64,000 nt of DNA from Streptomyces tagetis (GCF_018069565.1 NZ_JAGPNL010000008.1:1-64000), one strand, 5' to 3'. Positions 35,463 to 45,230 are shown, numbered from the stretch's first letter. The notes: generated by a model from the sequence alone, not told the origin. Program-made: numbers and translations.

Positions 35463-35653
35463 CACTCGGAGCGAAAGGGCGGTAGTGTACGCGTTTGGCC
35501 TGCCAGGCGGACCGTTACTGCGCGTCAAAGGTGCCGAGACGCTATGTCACATCTCGCAACAGAGGTGACAAACCGGACGCCGGCGGGTACTGCACTGGTT
35601 GACAAGGCTGCGGCTGCGACGGCGACGCAGGGCCCGGATCGGGAGTCGGAACG

Positions 35654-35679
35654 GGAATCTTTACCGCCGCCCGGACGTT
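35654..35679 (+). promoter_or_regulatory. SigR-type promoter of rbpA
   Basis: GGAAT (35654-35658)-N18-GTT (35677-35679) matches the consensus of the oxidative (thiol) stress sigma factor SigR. It ends 61 bases before the rbpA start. In S. coelicolor rbpA is a known SigR target, so the match is strongly supported by context. The other 190 bases of the gap hold no clear promoter, though TTGACA at 35599-35604 could serve a second one. Confidence 0.88.
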
Positions 35680-35740
35680 GACCGGATGACGACGACAGCG
35701 ACACCTGTCCTGTGGGCGACAAGCCCGGGAGGCACGATTC

Positions 35741-36115
35741 ATGAGTGAGCGAGCTCTGCGCGGCACGCGTCTCGTGGTGACCAGCTACGAGACGGACCGC
35801 GGCATCGACCTGGCCCCGCGCCAGGCCGTGGAGTACGCATGCGAGAAGGGGCACCGTTTCGAGATGCCCTTCTCGGTCGAGGCGGAGATCCCGCCGGAGT
35901 GGGAGTGCAAGGTCTGCGGGGGCCAGGCACTCCTGGTGGACGGCGACGGCCCTGAGGAGAAGAAGGCCAAGCCCGCGCGTACGCACTGGGACATGCTGAT
36001 GGAGCGGCGCACCCGCGAGGAGCTGGAAGAGGTCCTCGAGGAGCGGCTGGCCGTTCTGCGTTCCGGCGCGATGAACATCGCGGTTCATCCCCGGGACAGC
36101 CGCAAGTCCGCCTGA
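35741..36115 (+). CDS. rbpA: RNA polymerase-binding protein RbpA
   Basis: A 124-residue actinobacterial transcription factor that binds the principal sigma factor and core polymerase and stabilises open complexes. Zinc ligands are Cys34, His38, Cys56 and Cys59 (ACEKGH and CKVCG); the basic linker EEKKAKPARTHWDMLMERR and the C-terminal sigma-interaction helix (REELEEVLEERLAVL) are intact. The length equals that of S. coelicolor RbpA. GGGAGG lies 9 bases before the ATG. The SigR promoter upstream links its level to thiol oxidation. It is monocistronic, closed by a very strong hairpin. Confidence 0.97.
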   Translation: MSERALRGTRLVVTSYETDRGIDLAPRQAVEYACEKGHRFEMPFSVEAEIPPEWECKVCGGQALLVDGDGPEEKKAKPARTHWDMLMERRTREELEEVLEERLAVLRSGAMNIAVHPRDSRKSA

Positions 36116-36146
36116 CGGACAGGCGAGTTTCGGCACCACGCGAGCG

Positions 36147-36189
36147 AACCGCGGGTGCCGTACGTGATCCACGTACGGCACCCGCGGTT
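36147..36189. terminator. Bidirectional terminator between rbpA and fxsA
   Basis: A 20-bp perfect stem, AACCGCGGGTGCCGTACGTG pairing with CACGTACGGCACCCGCGGTT, with a 3-base loop. It lies 31 bases after the rbpA stop and 14 bases before the stop of the convergent fxsA gene. T residues follow the stem in the rbpA direction and A residues precede it, so it can terminate both. Confidence 0.92.
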
Positions 36190-36203
36190 TCGTCGTGCCC
36201 GCG

Positions 36204-36776
36204 TCAGCGGTCGAGGGGCGGGCGGGGGCCCCGCGGGGTGTCGTCCGGCTCGTCCCGGACGACCTCGCCCTGGACGACCTTGCCGTCGGGGCGGTGCATA
36301 CGGGCCTGGCGGAAGGCGTCGCCGAAGGTGCCGGGCCCGGCCTCGCGGAGCCGGCGCTCGACGCTGTGCTGGGCGCGGCGGCTCACCGCCTTCTGGACCG
36401 GGGGCAGCAGGAGGAGCAGGCCCAGCGCGTCCGAGATCAGTCCGGGCAGGATCAGCAGCAGCCCGCCCAGCATCATCAGCCCGTTGCCCTCGCTGTCGGG
36501 GCGGGTCCCGGGCGCCGTGCCGGCCTGTTGCTGTTGCAGCGTCCGCGTCAGATTGGCGAAGGCCCGGCGGCCGGCCCGTTTGATGACCACGGAGCCGAGG
36601 AACAGTCCGGCGACCAGCAGCAGGAAGACCACCAGCCCGCTGGAGGCACCGGCGACCACGGTCAGCAGCCAGATCTCCAGCACGAGCCACGCGGCGATGC
36701 CCAGCGGCAGGAAGGTGCGCAGCCGGGAGCGCCGGGGCCGGGCGGGGGGCCTGGGGGTCTGAGCGCCTGTCGTCAT
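36204..36776 (-). CDS. fxsA: FxsA-family cytoplasmic membrane protein
   Basis: A 190-residue protein of the FxsA family (named for suppression of F-exclusion of phage T7 in E. coli). Three to four hydrophobic segments are seen: FLPLGIAAWLVLEIWLLTVV, LVVFLLLVAGLFLG, LMMLGGLLLILPGLISDALGL. The family motif around the last (PGLISDALGLLLLLPPVQ) is clear. The N-terminal 20 residues and the C-terminal 60 are polar and cytosolic. It follows ppm1 by 46 bases and could be co-transcribed. Confidence 0.9.
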   Translation of the reverse strand: MTTGAQTPRPPARPRRSRLRTFLPLGIAAWLVLEIWLLTVVAGASSGLVVFLLLVAGLFLGSVVIKRAGRRAFANLTRTLQQQQAGTAPGTRPDSEGNGLMMLGGLLLILPGLISDALGLLLLLPPVQKAVSRRAQHSVERRLREAGPGTFGDAFRQARMHRPDGKVVQGEVVRDEPDDTPRGPRPPLDR

Positions 36777-36822
36777 GTCTCCAGTGTGCCCGGACCCGGC
36801 TCAGTGCGGGATAAGGGGGTGA

Positions 36823-37881
36823 TCAGGAGGCGTCCCCGTCGGAGGCCCGCGCGGGCTTGCCGTCCGCCGGGCCGGAGCCGGTGCCGTCCGCCGGGCCGGA
36901 GCCGGTGCCGTCCGCCGGACCGGCGGCGTCGGCGGACGTGCTCCCGGCGCTCTCCGGGGCCGCGGCCTCCGGCCGGCCGGAGGCGGGGCTCTCGGCCGGC
37001 GTCGCCGCCGCCTCCCCGGCCACGGCGACGTCGGCCACCGGCCGCCGGACGGCGGGCCCGGTCCCGGGCCGGACGGCGTCCTCCGGACCGGCGGCGCGGT
37101 CGCGGCCGAGCACCTTGCCGACCCGCTCCCCCACGCCCCACGTGGTGACCCGCCACAGCGCCTCGACGAGGATGTCGCGGCTCATCTTGGAGTCGCCGAG
37201 TTCCCGCTCGACGAAGGTGATCGGCACCTCGACGACGTGGTAACCGGCCCGGATCGCCCGGCGGGCCAGGTCGACCTGGAAGCAGTAGCCCTGGGAGGCG
37301 ACGTCGTCCAGGCCGAGCCCCTCCAGGGTCTCCCGGCGAAAGGCCCGGTAGCCGCCGGTGACGTCGCGCAGCGGCAGGTCGAGCGCGATGCGGGAGTACA
37401 TGCTGCCGCCGCGGGAGATGATCTCGCGGGAGCGCGGCCAGTTCACCACCCGGCCGCCGGGCACCCAGCGGGAGCCGAGCACCAGGTCGGCGCCCTTGAG
37501 CGCGGTGAGCAGGCGGGGCAGTTCCTCGGGCTGGTGGGAGCCGTCGGCGTCCATCTCGACCAGGACGCCGTAGCCGCGCTCCAGGCCCCAGTGGAAGCCC
37601 GCGAGGTAGGCGGCGCCCAGCCCCTCCTTGCCCTTGCGGTGCAGGACGTGGACCCGGTCGTCCGCGGCGGCCAGTTCGTCGGCGAGCTTGCCGGTGCCGT
37701 CGGGGCTGTTGTCGTCGGCCACGAGGACGTGCGCGTCGGGGACCGCCTCGCGCACGCGCTCGACGATCGCCTTGATGTTCTCCGCCTCGTTGTAGGTCGG
37801 GATGATCACCAAGGCCGTGCCCAGGGGGCCGAACCGCCGCTCCCCGCCCGCCGCCGCGGACGTCCCGTCGCCGTCGCTCAC
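36823..37881 (-). CDS. ppm1: Polyprenol monophosphomannose synthase
   Basis: A 352-residue GT2 enzyme transferring mannose from GDP-mannose to polyprenol phosphate, the donor for protein O-mannosylation; in S. coelicolor ppm1 is needed for phage phiC31 infection. The DPM1 motifs are present: IIPTYNEAENI, DDNSPDGTG, EMDADGSHQPEEL, VLGSRWVPGG and GGYRAFRRETL. The catalytic domain ends near residue 245. The last 100 residues are Ala/Pro/Gly-rich with 24-bp repeats encoding ADGTGSGP (36860-36925). Upstream a minus-strand promoter at 38306-38276 implies a 5' leader near 390 bases. Confidence 0.92.
   Translation of the reverse strand: MSDGDGTSAAAGGERRFGPLGTALVIIPTYNEAENIKAIVERVREAVPDAHVLVADDNSPDGTGKLADELAAADDRVHVLHRKGKEGLGAAYLAGFHWGLERGYGVLVEMDADGSHQPEELPRLLTALKGADLVLGSRWVPGGRVVNWPRSREIISRGGSMYSRIALDLPLRDVTGGYRAFRRETLEGLGLDDVASQGYCFQVDLARRAIRAGYHVVEVPITFVERELGDSKMSRDILVEALWRVTTWGVGERVGKVLGRDRAAGPEDAVRPGTGPAVRRPVADVAVAGEAAATPAESPASGRPEAAAPESAGSTSADAAGPADGTGSGPADGTGSGPADGKPARASDGDAS
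36860..36925 (-). repeat. 24-bp tandem repeats in the 3' end of ppm1
   Basis: Two exact copies of a 24-base unit (36860-36883 and 36884-36907) and a partial third encode an ADGTGSGP octapeptide in the disordered tail of the mannosyltransferase, just before its last 15 residues. Frame is kept, so copy number could vary freely. Confidence 0.85.
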
Positions 37882-38406
37882 TGCTGCCCCTTCATGTCCG
37901 TACGCAGGGGACCACCATAGTGGCCGCGGCCTGCGCGGACGTGCCAGGACGTGCGGGTTGGTCGCGTGATGTCCCGGAACCGGGGGCGCGGGGGGTCTTT
38001 CCGGCCGTTTCGCGGCGGATGGGGGCCCGTCGCCCTTCGGGCCGGCCTGGGACCCGCTGGCTGCGGATCGACCGAGAGCCGTTGTCTACTGAGCGGCCGG
38101 GCCCCACCCGGGTCACACCTCCCGACCGGCCGGAACGTTCCCTCGCGGCGGTGCTGGCGCTGCGCCTGGCTCCCAGTGACGGTACCCCGGTGCGGCACAC
38201 CGTCCCTGACCCAGCGGCACCGCCGCGCGTACGCGGAGAGTTCCCCGGTCGGACGTCCGGTGGTGGACTGGGCCGAACCTACCCGTCACCTGCCGCCGCC
38301 TGTCAACAGGCGTCCTACCTGGGCTTTTCCCATCAAAGCGCAGGTCAGCGCGGTGACGTTCCGGCCCGGCCCGGACCGAAGATCATCGCCCCGTCGGCCG
38401 TGGAGA
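37882..38406. other. 525-base intergenic region with a strong minus-strand promoter
   Basis: The only well-defined element is a leftward promoter, TTGACA (38306-38301)-N19-TAGGTT (38281-38276). It would give ppm1 a leader of about 390 bases, or drive a separate small RNA. Hairpin-capable stretches occur within it (GGGCCCGTCGCCCTTCGGGCC at 38025-38045 on the plus strand). No frame in the region has convincing coding character or a ribosome site. Confidence 0.55.
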
Positions 38407-40011
38407 TCACTCCCCCGGGCGTACGAAGACCGTCCGGCCGCCCACCACGGTGCGCAGGCAGACGGGCAGTTGGCCGCCCGGGGTGAGGTCGGGGAGGCCG
38501 GGCGTGCCGGAGCGCGGGTCGGTGGACCAGCGGGCGACCCGGTCGTCGGGGGCCTGCACCACCAGCTCGCCGGTGCGCCACACCGCGTAGTCGGCGGGGG
38601 CGCCCGGGACCAGGACGCCCGCGTCGTCACGCCCGACCGCCCGCCAGCCGCCGCGCGTGTGGGCGGTGAACGCGGCCCGCACGGAGACGCGGTGCTCCGG
38701 GGTGCGGTGGAAGGCGGCGGCCCGGACGGTGCCCCAGGGGTCCAGGGGCGTGACCGGGCTGTCCGAGCCGAAGGCGAGCGGCACGCCGGCGCGCAGCAGG
38801 GCGGCGAACGGGTTGAGGGTGCGGGCCCGTCCGGCGCCGAGGCGCTGGGCGTACATGCCGTCGTCGCCGCCCCACAGGGCGTCGAAGGCGGGCTGGACGG
38901 AGGCGGTGAGGCCGAGTTCGGCGAAGGCGGCGACCGTCTCGCCGGTGAGCATCTCGGCGTGTTCGACGCGGTGGCGGGCGGCGCGCACCCGGGCGAGGCC
39001 GACCCGCTCGGCGGCGGCGCGCACGCCCTCGACGACGGTGGTGACGGCGGCGTCGCCGATGGCGTGGAAGCCCGCCTGGAGGCCGGCCTCGGTGCACTCG
39101 GCCACGTGGGCGGCGACGGCGCCGGCGTCCAGGTAGGCGGTGCCGGTGTGGGCGGCGTCGGCGTAGGGCGCGTGCAGGCAGGCGGTGTGCGAGCCGAGCG
39201 CGCCGTCGACGAAGAGGTCCCCGGCGGCGCCGTACGCGCCCAGTTCCCGGGCCTTGGCGACGTCCTGTTCGGCCCAGTAGCCGACCACGCGGGGGCCGTC
39301 GCCCTCGGCGGCGATCCGCAGCAGGCCGGTGAGGTCGTCCTCGGAGGAGATGTCGGGCCCTGCGCATTCGTGAACGGTGCCGATGCCGAGGGAGGCGGCG
39401 TGGGCGAGGGCGGCGCGCTGGGCTCCGGCGCGCTGGGCGGGGGTGACGGCGCCGAGGGCGGCGGCCCGTACGGCGTGGTGGTCGGCGGCGGTGAGCGGGG
39501 CGTCCGCGCGGCTCACCCCGGCCGGGACGAGGTCGAGGAGCGCGGTGGTGACGACCGCCGAGTGGACGTCGATGCGGCTGAGGTAGAGGGGCCGGCCGCC
39601 GGTGGCGGCGTCGAGTTCGGCACGGGTGGGCGGGAGTCCGCCGGGCCAGCGGGAGGCGTCCCAGCCGTGGCCGAGCAGGACCCGGTCGCCGGGCCGGGAC
39701 GCGGCGAACTCCCGTACGAGGGTGAGGGCTTCCTCGCGGCAGGCGGCGGCGGAGAGGTCGAGTCCGGTGAGCGCGAGGCCGGTGGAGGTGGTGTGCACGT
39801 GTGCGTCGGTGAACGCCGGGGTGACGAGCGCGCCGTCCAGGTCGATCACCTCGTCCACGCCGTCCGCGTAGGCGTCGGCGGCGCCCTCGGAGCCGACCCA
39901 GGCGATCTGGCCGCGTTCGACGACCATCGCGGTGGCGAAGGGGTCGGCGGGACTGTGGACCTCGCCGCGGCGCAGCAGCACGGTGGTGGACGGGGTGGTG
40001 GACTCACTCAT
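38407..40011 (-). CDS. Amidohydrolase (YtcJ-like metal-dependent hydrolase)
   Basis: A 534-residue member of the amidohydrolase superfamily, subgroup YtcJ/COG1574. Metal-binding motifs: TDAHVHTTSTG near residues 68-78, a catalytic-lysine-region equivalent in FVDGALGSHTACL, then FHAIGDAAV, HRVEHAEML and FGSDSPVTPLDPW with the last Asp. Substrate unknown; relatives cleave N-formyl or N-acyl bonds. The ATG at 40011 starts MSESTTPS. It is followed by the Lrp-type regulator on the same strand upstream, 42 bases away, which may control it. Confidence 0.9.
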   Translation of the reverse strand: MSESTTPSTTVLLRRGEVHSPADPFATAMVVERGQIAWVGSEGAADAYADGVDEVIDLDGALVTPAFTDAHVHTTSTGLALTGLDLSAAACREEALTLVREFAASRPGDRVLLGHGWDASRWPGGLPPTRAELDAATGGRPLYLSRIDVHSAVVTTALLDLVPAGVSRADAPLTAADHHAVRAAALGAVTPAQRAGAQRAALAHAASLGIGTVHECAGPDISSEDDLTGLLRIAAEGDGPRVVGYWAEQDVAKARELGAYGAAGDLFVDGALGSHTACLHAPYADAAHTGTAYLDAGAVAAHVAECTEAGLQAGFHAIGDAAVTTVVEGVRAAAERVGLARVRAARHRVEHAEMLTGETVAAFAELGLTASVQPAFDALWGGDDGMYAQRLGAGRARTLNPFAALLRAGVPLAFGSDSPVTPLDPWGTVRAAAFHRTPEHRVSVRAAFTAHTRGGWRAVGRDDAGVLVPGAPADYAVWRTGELVVQAPDDRVARWSTDPRSGTPGLPDLTPGGQLPVCLRTVVGGRTVFVRPGE

Positions 40012-40053
40012 GCCCCCAGTCTCGCCCCTCGCCGGGGCCGGGGCGGCCGGGGG

Positions 40054-40494
40054 TCAGATACGGGGCGGGCGGGCCTCGTAGGGCGTGGAGAGCACCACCG
40101 TGGTGCGGGTGGAGACGCCGGCCAGGGAGCGCACCCGGGCGAGGAGTTCCTCCAGTTCGTGCGGGGTGGCGACGCGCACCTTCAGGATGTAGTTCTCGTC
40201 ACCGGCCACGCTGTGGCACGCCTCGATCTCCGGGACGCCGGCCAGCCGGTCCGCGATGTCGTCGGGCGCGCTGGGGTCGAACGGTTTCACGGAGATGAAG
40301 GCGGTCATCGGCAGGCCGACGGCCTCGGGGTCGACGACCGCGGCGTATCCGCGGATGACACCGCGCTGTTCCAGCCGCCGCACCCGCTGGTGCACGGCCG
40401 AGGTGGACAGGCCCGTGGCCTTGCCCAGGTCGGTGTAGCTCATCCGCCCGTCCTTGACGAGCAGCCCCACGATCTGTCGGTCCAGCTCCTCCAT
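40054..40494 (-). CDS. Lrp/AsnC-family transcriptional regulator
   Basis: A 146-residue regulator with an N-terminal winged helix (residues 1-50; LDRQIVGLLVKDGRMSYTDLG and STSAVHQRVRRLE) and a RAM ligand-binding domain (AFISVKPFDPSAPDDIADRL). Such proteins respond to amino acids and form octamers. The ATG at 40494 begins at the HTH. TAGGTT (40507-40502) lies 7 bases before the ATG, so the message may be leaderless; the -35 box (TGTCCC) is poor. It precedes the amidohydrolase gene. Confidence 0.92.
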   Translation of the reverse strand: MEELDRQIVGLLVKDGRMSYTDLGKATGLSTSAVHQRVRRLEQRGVIRGYAAVVDPEAVGLPMTAFISVKPFDPSAPDDIADRLAGVPEIEACHSVAGDENYILKVRVATPHELEELLARVRSLAGVSTRTTVVLSTPYEARPPRI

Positions 40495-40782
40495 GGCGGA
40501 GAACCTACAGTGCGGTTGACCTCCCGGGACACCGATCGGCGCGGGTCGCGTCGGGTTCGCGGTCCGGTGGGGTCCCGGTGGGGTCCCGGTGGGGGCCGTG
40601 GGGGGTCCGGACGGGGGACAAACGCACCGCACCGGGCACCCGGACACCCCGTGTGACCAACGCCACACGTTTGCGACGGCTCCCGTGATGTTCTCGTGAT
40701 TACCGCCGAGGGCGGACGGGAAGTGCTTGGTGTGGTCGAGGCCGCAGTGCCTTCACGGCCCCAGCCCGAGGGGGAGAATCCC
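40494..40782. promoter_or_regulatory. Divergent promoter region with short GGTGGGGTCCC repeats
   Basis: Between the lrp-type gene and the divergent gene at 40783. Three tandem 11-base GGTGGGGTCCC-like words lie at 40566-40600. TAGGTT for the regulator lies at 40507-40502. No coding frame; the promoter of the rightward gene is unclear, probably within 40660-40710 (TTTGCGACGG, GTGATGTTC). Confidence 0.4.
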
Positions 40783-41217
40783 ATGCAGAGTCTTAAGCGC
40801 CCTGGTCGCACCACGTCCAAGCGGCTCCAGCCCGTCGAGTCCGTGCCGGAGGCCGTCGAACAAGACGCCTACGACGACGAGGAATTCGACGCCTACGACA
40901 CCTTCGAGATGTACCGGGTGATCTGCCCGGACTGCGCGCAGTCCATCGCCCTGCTCGTGGACGAGGAGACGCTTCCCGAGCACGCGCTGTGCGCCTCTCC
41001 GTGGAACCCGTTCGGTCTCACGGTGTGCACCGGCACCGGACGCGAGGCCGCCGACGCCCGGCCCGCGGACGAGTCCGTCCGGCCCCACGAGCAGGACACC
41101 GCCCTGCTGTTGACGCTCCCGCTGGGGCTCGACTGGCGGACCCAGCCCTTCTCCCACGTCGGCGGGCCGGGCTCGCGCCCGATGCGGGTGCCGGTGATGC
41201 GGGGCCAGGCCGCCTGA
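40783..41217 (+). CDS. Conserved hypothetical protein (144 aa)
   Basis: An acidic soluble 144-residue protein of unknown function. A CPDC pair near residue 48 and a third Cys in HALCASPW followed by a fourth in VCTG could form a zinc site. An acidic tract (DAYDDEEFDAYDTFEMY) precedes the cysteines, and LTLPLGLDWRTQPFSHVG lies near the end. ATG at 40783 follows GAGGGGGAG. Codon use is normal. I know of no characterised relative; similar proteins occur across Streptomyces. Confidence 0.8.
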   Translation: MQSLKRPGRTTSKRLQPVESVPEAVEQDAYDDEEFDAYDTFEMYRVICPDCAQSIALLVDEETLPEHALCASPWNPFGLTVCTGTGREAADARPADESVRPHEQDTALLLTLPLGLDWRTQPFSHVGGPGSRPMRVPVMRGQAA

Positions 41218-41473
41218 GCGCGGCCCGCTCCAGTCCTTCCGCCGGGCCGGACCGCGCCCGCGCGGTCCGGAAGCGTGACGCGGGCGGATTCCCGGCCCCC
41301 CGCCGCCCCCGCCCGCCACTTTCCGACAGGCCGTCAACTTCCTTCGGACATCAGGGAGTCCGGCCTTCTCCGAGACGTACGTCCGGACCGCCGGCACCGC
41401 GCCGGGCGGTCCGCGAACTCACGCCCGATTCCCGCGAGGGGTGACCTGTCGGCCCGCACCGCGTTGTCCGGGT

Positions 41474-41725
41474 ATGACCCTCAGGCCCACCTTCGCGGCG
41501 GCCGGGCGCCGGCACCATCCGTTCGTCCCGGTGCCCGCCGGAGCGCGCCCCCCGGCGCCGCCCCAGCAGGACCCGCCGATCTACCGCGAGCTGATGCGGG
41601 TCTGGGCCGAGCACGGCCGCACCCTGCCGGGGTGCCACGACCCGGAGTGGACCCGGCTCGCGGCGCCCCCGTACGGGCTCGGCGACTTCAGCGTCCCTCG
41701 GGTCCCGCGACGTGACGGGCGATGA
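41474..41725 (+). CDS. Small hypothetical protein (83 aa) overlapping the acyl-CoA dehydrogenase gene
   Basis: An 83-residue frame from ATG 41474 with normal G/C third positions and a reasonable composition (PIYRELMRVWAEHGRTLPG, then DPEWTRLAAPPYGLGDFSV). Its last 38 bases run antisense through the 3' end of the acyl-CoA dehydrogenase gene. No strong ribosome site is visible (GTCCGGGT before the ATG). No family recognised; could be a real small protein conserved in Streptomyces. Confidence 0.55.
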   Translation: MTLRPTFAAAGRRHHPFVPVPAGARPPAPPQQDPPIYRELMRVWAEHGRTLPGCHDPEWTRLAAPPYGLGDFSVPRVPRRDGR

Positions 41726-42860
41726 CCATCCGCTGGATCTGGTTGGTGCCCTCGACGATCTGCAGGACCTTGGCCTCGCGCAGATAGCGCTCGGCGGGGA
41801 AGTCGGCGGTGTAGCCGTAGCCGCCGAGGATCTGCACGGCGTCGACGGTGACCCGCATCGCCGTGTCGGTGCAGTGCAGCTTGGCCATCGCGGCCTGCTT
41901 GGCGAAGGGCAGCCCCGCGTCCCGCAGCCGCGCCGCCGCCAGGTACAGGGCACGGCCGGCCTCGATCTGGGTCGCCATGTCGGCCAGCATGAAGCGCAGC
42001 CCCTGGAAGTCGGAGACGGGCCTACCGAACTGGCGCCGCCCGGTCGCGTACCCGACCGCCTCGTCCAGCGCGGCCTGGGCCACGCCGATCGCGCAGGCGG
42101 CGATGCCGAGCCGCCCGGACTCCAGCGCCGAGAGGGCGATGGCGAAGCCCTGGCCCTCGTCGCCGAGCCGCCGGGCGTCCGGGACCCGCACACCGTCGAG
42201 GTGTATCTGCGCGGTGGGCGAGCCCTTCATCCCCATCTTCTTCTCGGGCGCGGCGGCGCTCAGCCCCTCGGCGTCGCCGGGGACCAGGAAGGCGGTGATC
42301 CCGCGCGGGCCCTCCTGCCCCGTCCGTGCCATCACCGTGTAGAAGTCGGCGATGCCGCCGTGGGTGATCCACGCCTTGGTGCCGGTGATCACCCAGTCGT
42401 CGCCGTCGCGCACCGCCTTGGTGCGCAGCGAGGCGGCGTCGGAGCCGGAGGCGGGCTCGGAGAGGCAGTAGGCGCCGAGCAGGCCGCCGCCGAGCATCGC
42501 GGGCAGGTGCTCGGCCCGCTGTTCCTTGGTGCCGTGGGCGGCGAGGGCGTAGGAGGCCAGCGTGTGGACGCTGACGCCGAGGCCGACGGTGAGCCGGGCC
42601 GCCGCCAGCTCTTCGAGGACCTGGAGGTAGACCTCGTAGGGCTGGTCGCCGCCGCCGTGCTCGGCGGCGTACGGCAGGCCGAGCAGGCCGGAGGCGGAGA
42701 GCAGGGCGAAGACCTCGCGCGGGAAGCGGCCGGCTTCCTCCTCCTCGGCGGCGCGCGGGGCGATCTCGCGGTACGCGATGTCGCGGACGAGGGAGATCAG
42801 CTCCCGGGCCTCCTCCGTGGGCAGTTGCCGGTCCACCGGCTGCGGGGCGCGGTCGGTCAT
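41688..42860 (-). CDS. Acyl-CoA dehydrogenase
   Basis: A 390-residue flavoenzyme catalysing alpha,beta-dehydrogenation of an acyl-CoA. The FAD/substrate signatures are AYCLSEPASGSDAAS and, near the C-terminus, QILGGYGYTADFPAERYLREAKVLQIVEGTNQIQ, with the catalytic-base Glu of the latter (IVEGTN). SALESGRLGIAACAIGVAQAA and YATGRRQFG are also typical. ATG at 42860 follows GGGAGGAGAG. Substrate chain length is not predictable. Possible link with the acetoacetyl-CoA ligase is metabolic only. Confidence 0.95.
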   Translation of the reverse strand: MTDRAPQPVDRQLPTEEARELISLVRDIAYREIAPRAAEEEEAGRFPREVFALLSASGLLGLPYAAEHGGGDQPYEVYLQVLEELAAARLTVGLGVSVHTLASYALAAHGTKEQRAEHLPAMLGGGLLGAYCLSEPASGSDAASLRTKAVRDGDDWVITGTKAWITHGGIADFYTVMARTGQEGPRGITAFLVPGDAEGLSAAAPEKKMGMKGSPTAQIHLDGVRVPDARRLGDEGQGFAIALSALESGRLGIAACAIGVAQAALDEAVGYATGRRQFGRPVSDFQGLRFMLADMATQIEAGRALYLAAARLRDAGLPFAKQAAMAKLHCTDTAMRVTVDAVQILGGYGYTADFPAERYLREAKVLQIVEGTNQIQRMVIARHVAGPEGR

Positions 42861-43104
42861 GGCGACGCTCTCCTCCCTCTCGGGCACATCGGCGGACGGG
42901 TCCTTGGGTGGGGGCGGTTCCGCCGGGTCGTTCGGGCCTGGCCGATGCTCGCACTCCCGGGTCTCGGAAGCGGCTGACCAGCGGCTGTGCGCAGTGAGTA
43001 TGCCCGATCGGACGCATGCAGTCACCAGTTAACGAGCGCTTACTTTCCGAAAGGCTCCGGGGTGTGATCAGGGGCGCCGGCCCGGCCCGGATCGGTCCGG
43101 ACCA

Positions 43105-43134
43105 TTGACCCAAGTGGTCTAGTCCTCCTACGGT
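43105..43134 (+). promoter_or_regulatory. chiD promoter with DasR site in the spacer
   Basis: TTGACC (43105-43110)-N18-TACGGT (43129-43134), with a dre-like 16-mer AGTGGTCTAGTCCTCC (43113-43128) filling the spacer. DasR bound here would prevent polymerase binding, as known for chitinase genes of S. coelicolor. The chitinase start is 102 bases downstream. The same layout is repeated at 58227-58256. Confidence 0.9.
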
Positions 43135-43235
43135 GGCGCACCGACCGTGGTTTCCGTGTCCATGCCACTGATGTCATGTCCGCGGAGGCCCACCGTCGAC
43201 GCGCGTTCCCTCTTCCCCCCACGAGGAGACACCCG

Positions 43236-44513
<1,278 letters not shown>

Positions 44514-44530
44514 CCCGCGTCCCCCGCCCC

Positions 44531-44570
44531 GGCGGGGTGGAGGTCCGCCGGCGGCGGCCTCCGCCCCGCC
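44531..44570. terminator. Terminator hairpin between chiD and the TetR gene
   Basis: GGCGGGGTGGAGG pairs with CCTCCGCCCCGCC (one G-T wobble) over a 14-base GC-rich loop. It starts 18 bases after the chiD stop and ends at the stop of the convergent regulator gene, so it serves both. Confidence 0.8.
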
Positions 44571-45230
44571 TCAGGCGTCCCGGCGGGCCGGGGCGGGGGC
44601 GGGGTAGGCCGGGTCCATCTCCTCGACGGCCCGCAGGGCGCCGCCGAGCGTCTTCACCAGCAGTTCGCACATGGTGGCGCGGGAGAGTTCCGGGCGGCCG
44701 ATCCAGTGCAGGGTGGCGCCCTCGACGCTGCACACCCAGGCGAGCAGCCCCATCCGGGCCAGCGGTCCGATGTCGGTCCGCCCGTAGGCGCCCTCGGCGA
44801 TGGTGGCGACGATCGCCTCGCGCACCCCGTCGCGGATCGCGTGCACCTCGGCGTCGAAGCCGACGCCCCCGCTGACGATCGTGCGGTAGGCGGCCTGGTT
44901 CTGCTCGGCGTAGCGCAGGTAGCCGTCGATGGTACGGTCGACGCGGTCGCGCTGCGGCAGGTCGGTGCCGCTCGCCGCGTTGGTGACCAGATCGGCGACG
45001 GAGTCCTGGACGATCGCCAGGTAATAGCCCCGCTTGGAGTGGAAGTAGTAGTAGATCAGCCCTTTGGCGACATGGGCCTGGCGGGCGATGTCGTCCATCG
45101 AGAGCGCGTCGTAGGACGTGTGGGCGAACAGCCTCCGCCCGATGGCGATGAGTTCGGCACGGCGGGCCAGTGAGCGCTCGGTGCCACGCGCCCGGGGGCG
45201 GGCGGCGGCCCCCTGTTGACTGATATTCAA
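44571..45230 (-). CDS. TetR-family transcriptional regulator
   Basis: A 219-residue TetR regulator. The DNA-binding domain occupies residues about 20-75 with the family helix-turn-helix MDDIARQAHVAKGLIYYYFHSKRGYYLAIV. The remainder is a helical ligand-binding domain with LLAWVCSVEGATLHWIGRPE. The ligand and targets are unknown; the divergent or upstream small membrane protein gene is the nearest candidate target. ATG at 45230 is read as MNISQQG. Confidence 0.92.
   Translation of the reverse strand: MNISQQGAAARPRARGTERSLARRAELIAIGRRLFAHTSYDALSMDDIARQAHVAKGLIYYYFHSKRGYYLAIVQDSVADLVTNAASGTDLPQRDRVDRTIDGYLRYAEQNQAAYRTIVSGGVGFDAEVHAIRDGVREAIVATIAEGAYGRTDIGPLARMGLLAWVCSVEGATLHWIGRPELSRATMCELLVKTLGGALRAVEEMDPAYPAPAPARRDA

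Noticed and set aside
35459..35467. TTAGCACTC, half of a CIRCE (HrcA) operator.
   Set aside because: The second half GAGTGCTAA is missing at the required 9-base spacing, and the first half overlaps the stop codon of the transporter gene.
35544..35681. A 45-codon frame upstream of rbpA (MSHLATEVTNRTP...).
   Set aside because: Third positions are less G/C-biased than real genes here and the frame overlaps the SigR promoter; no ribosome site at proper distance.
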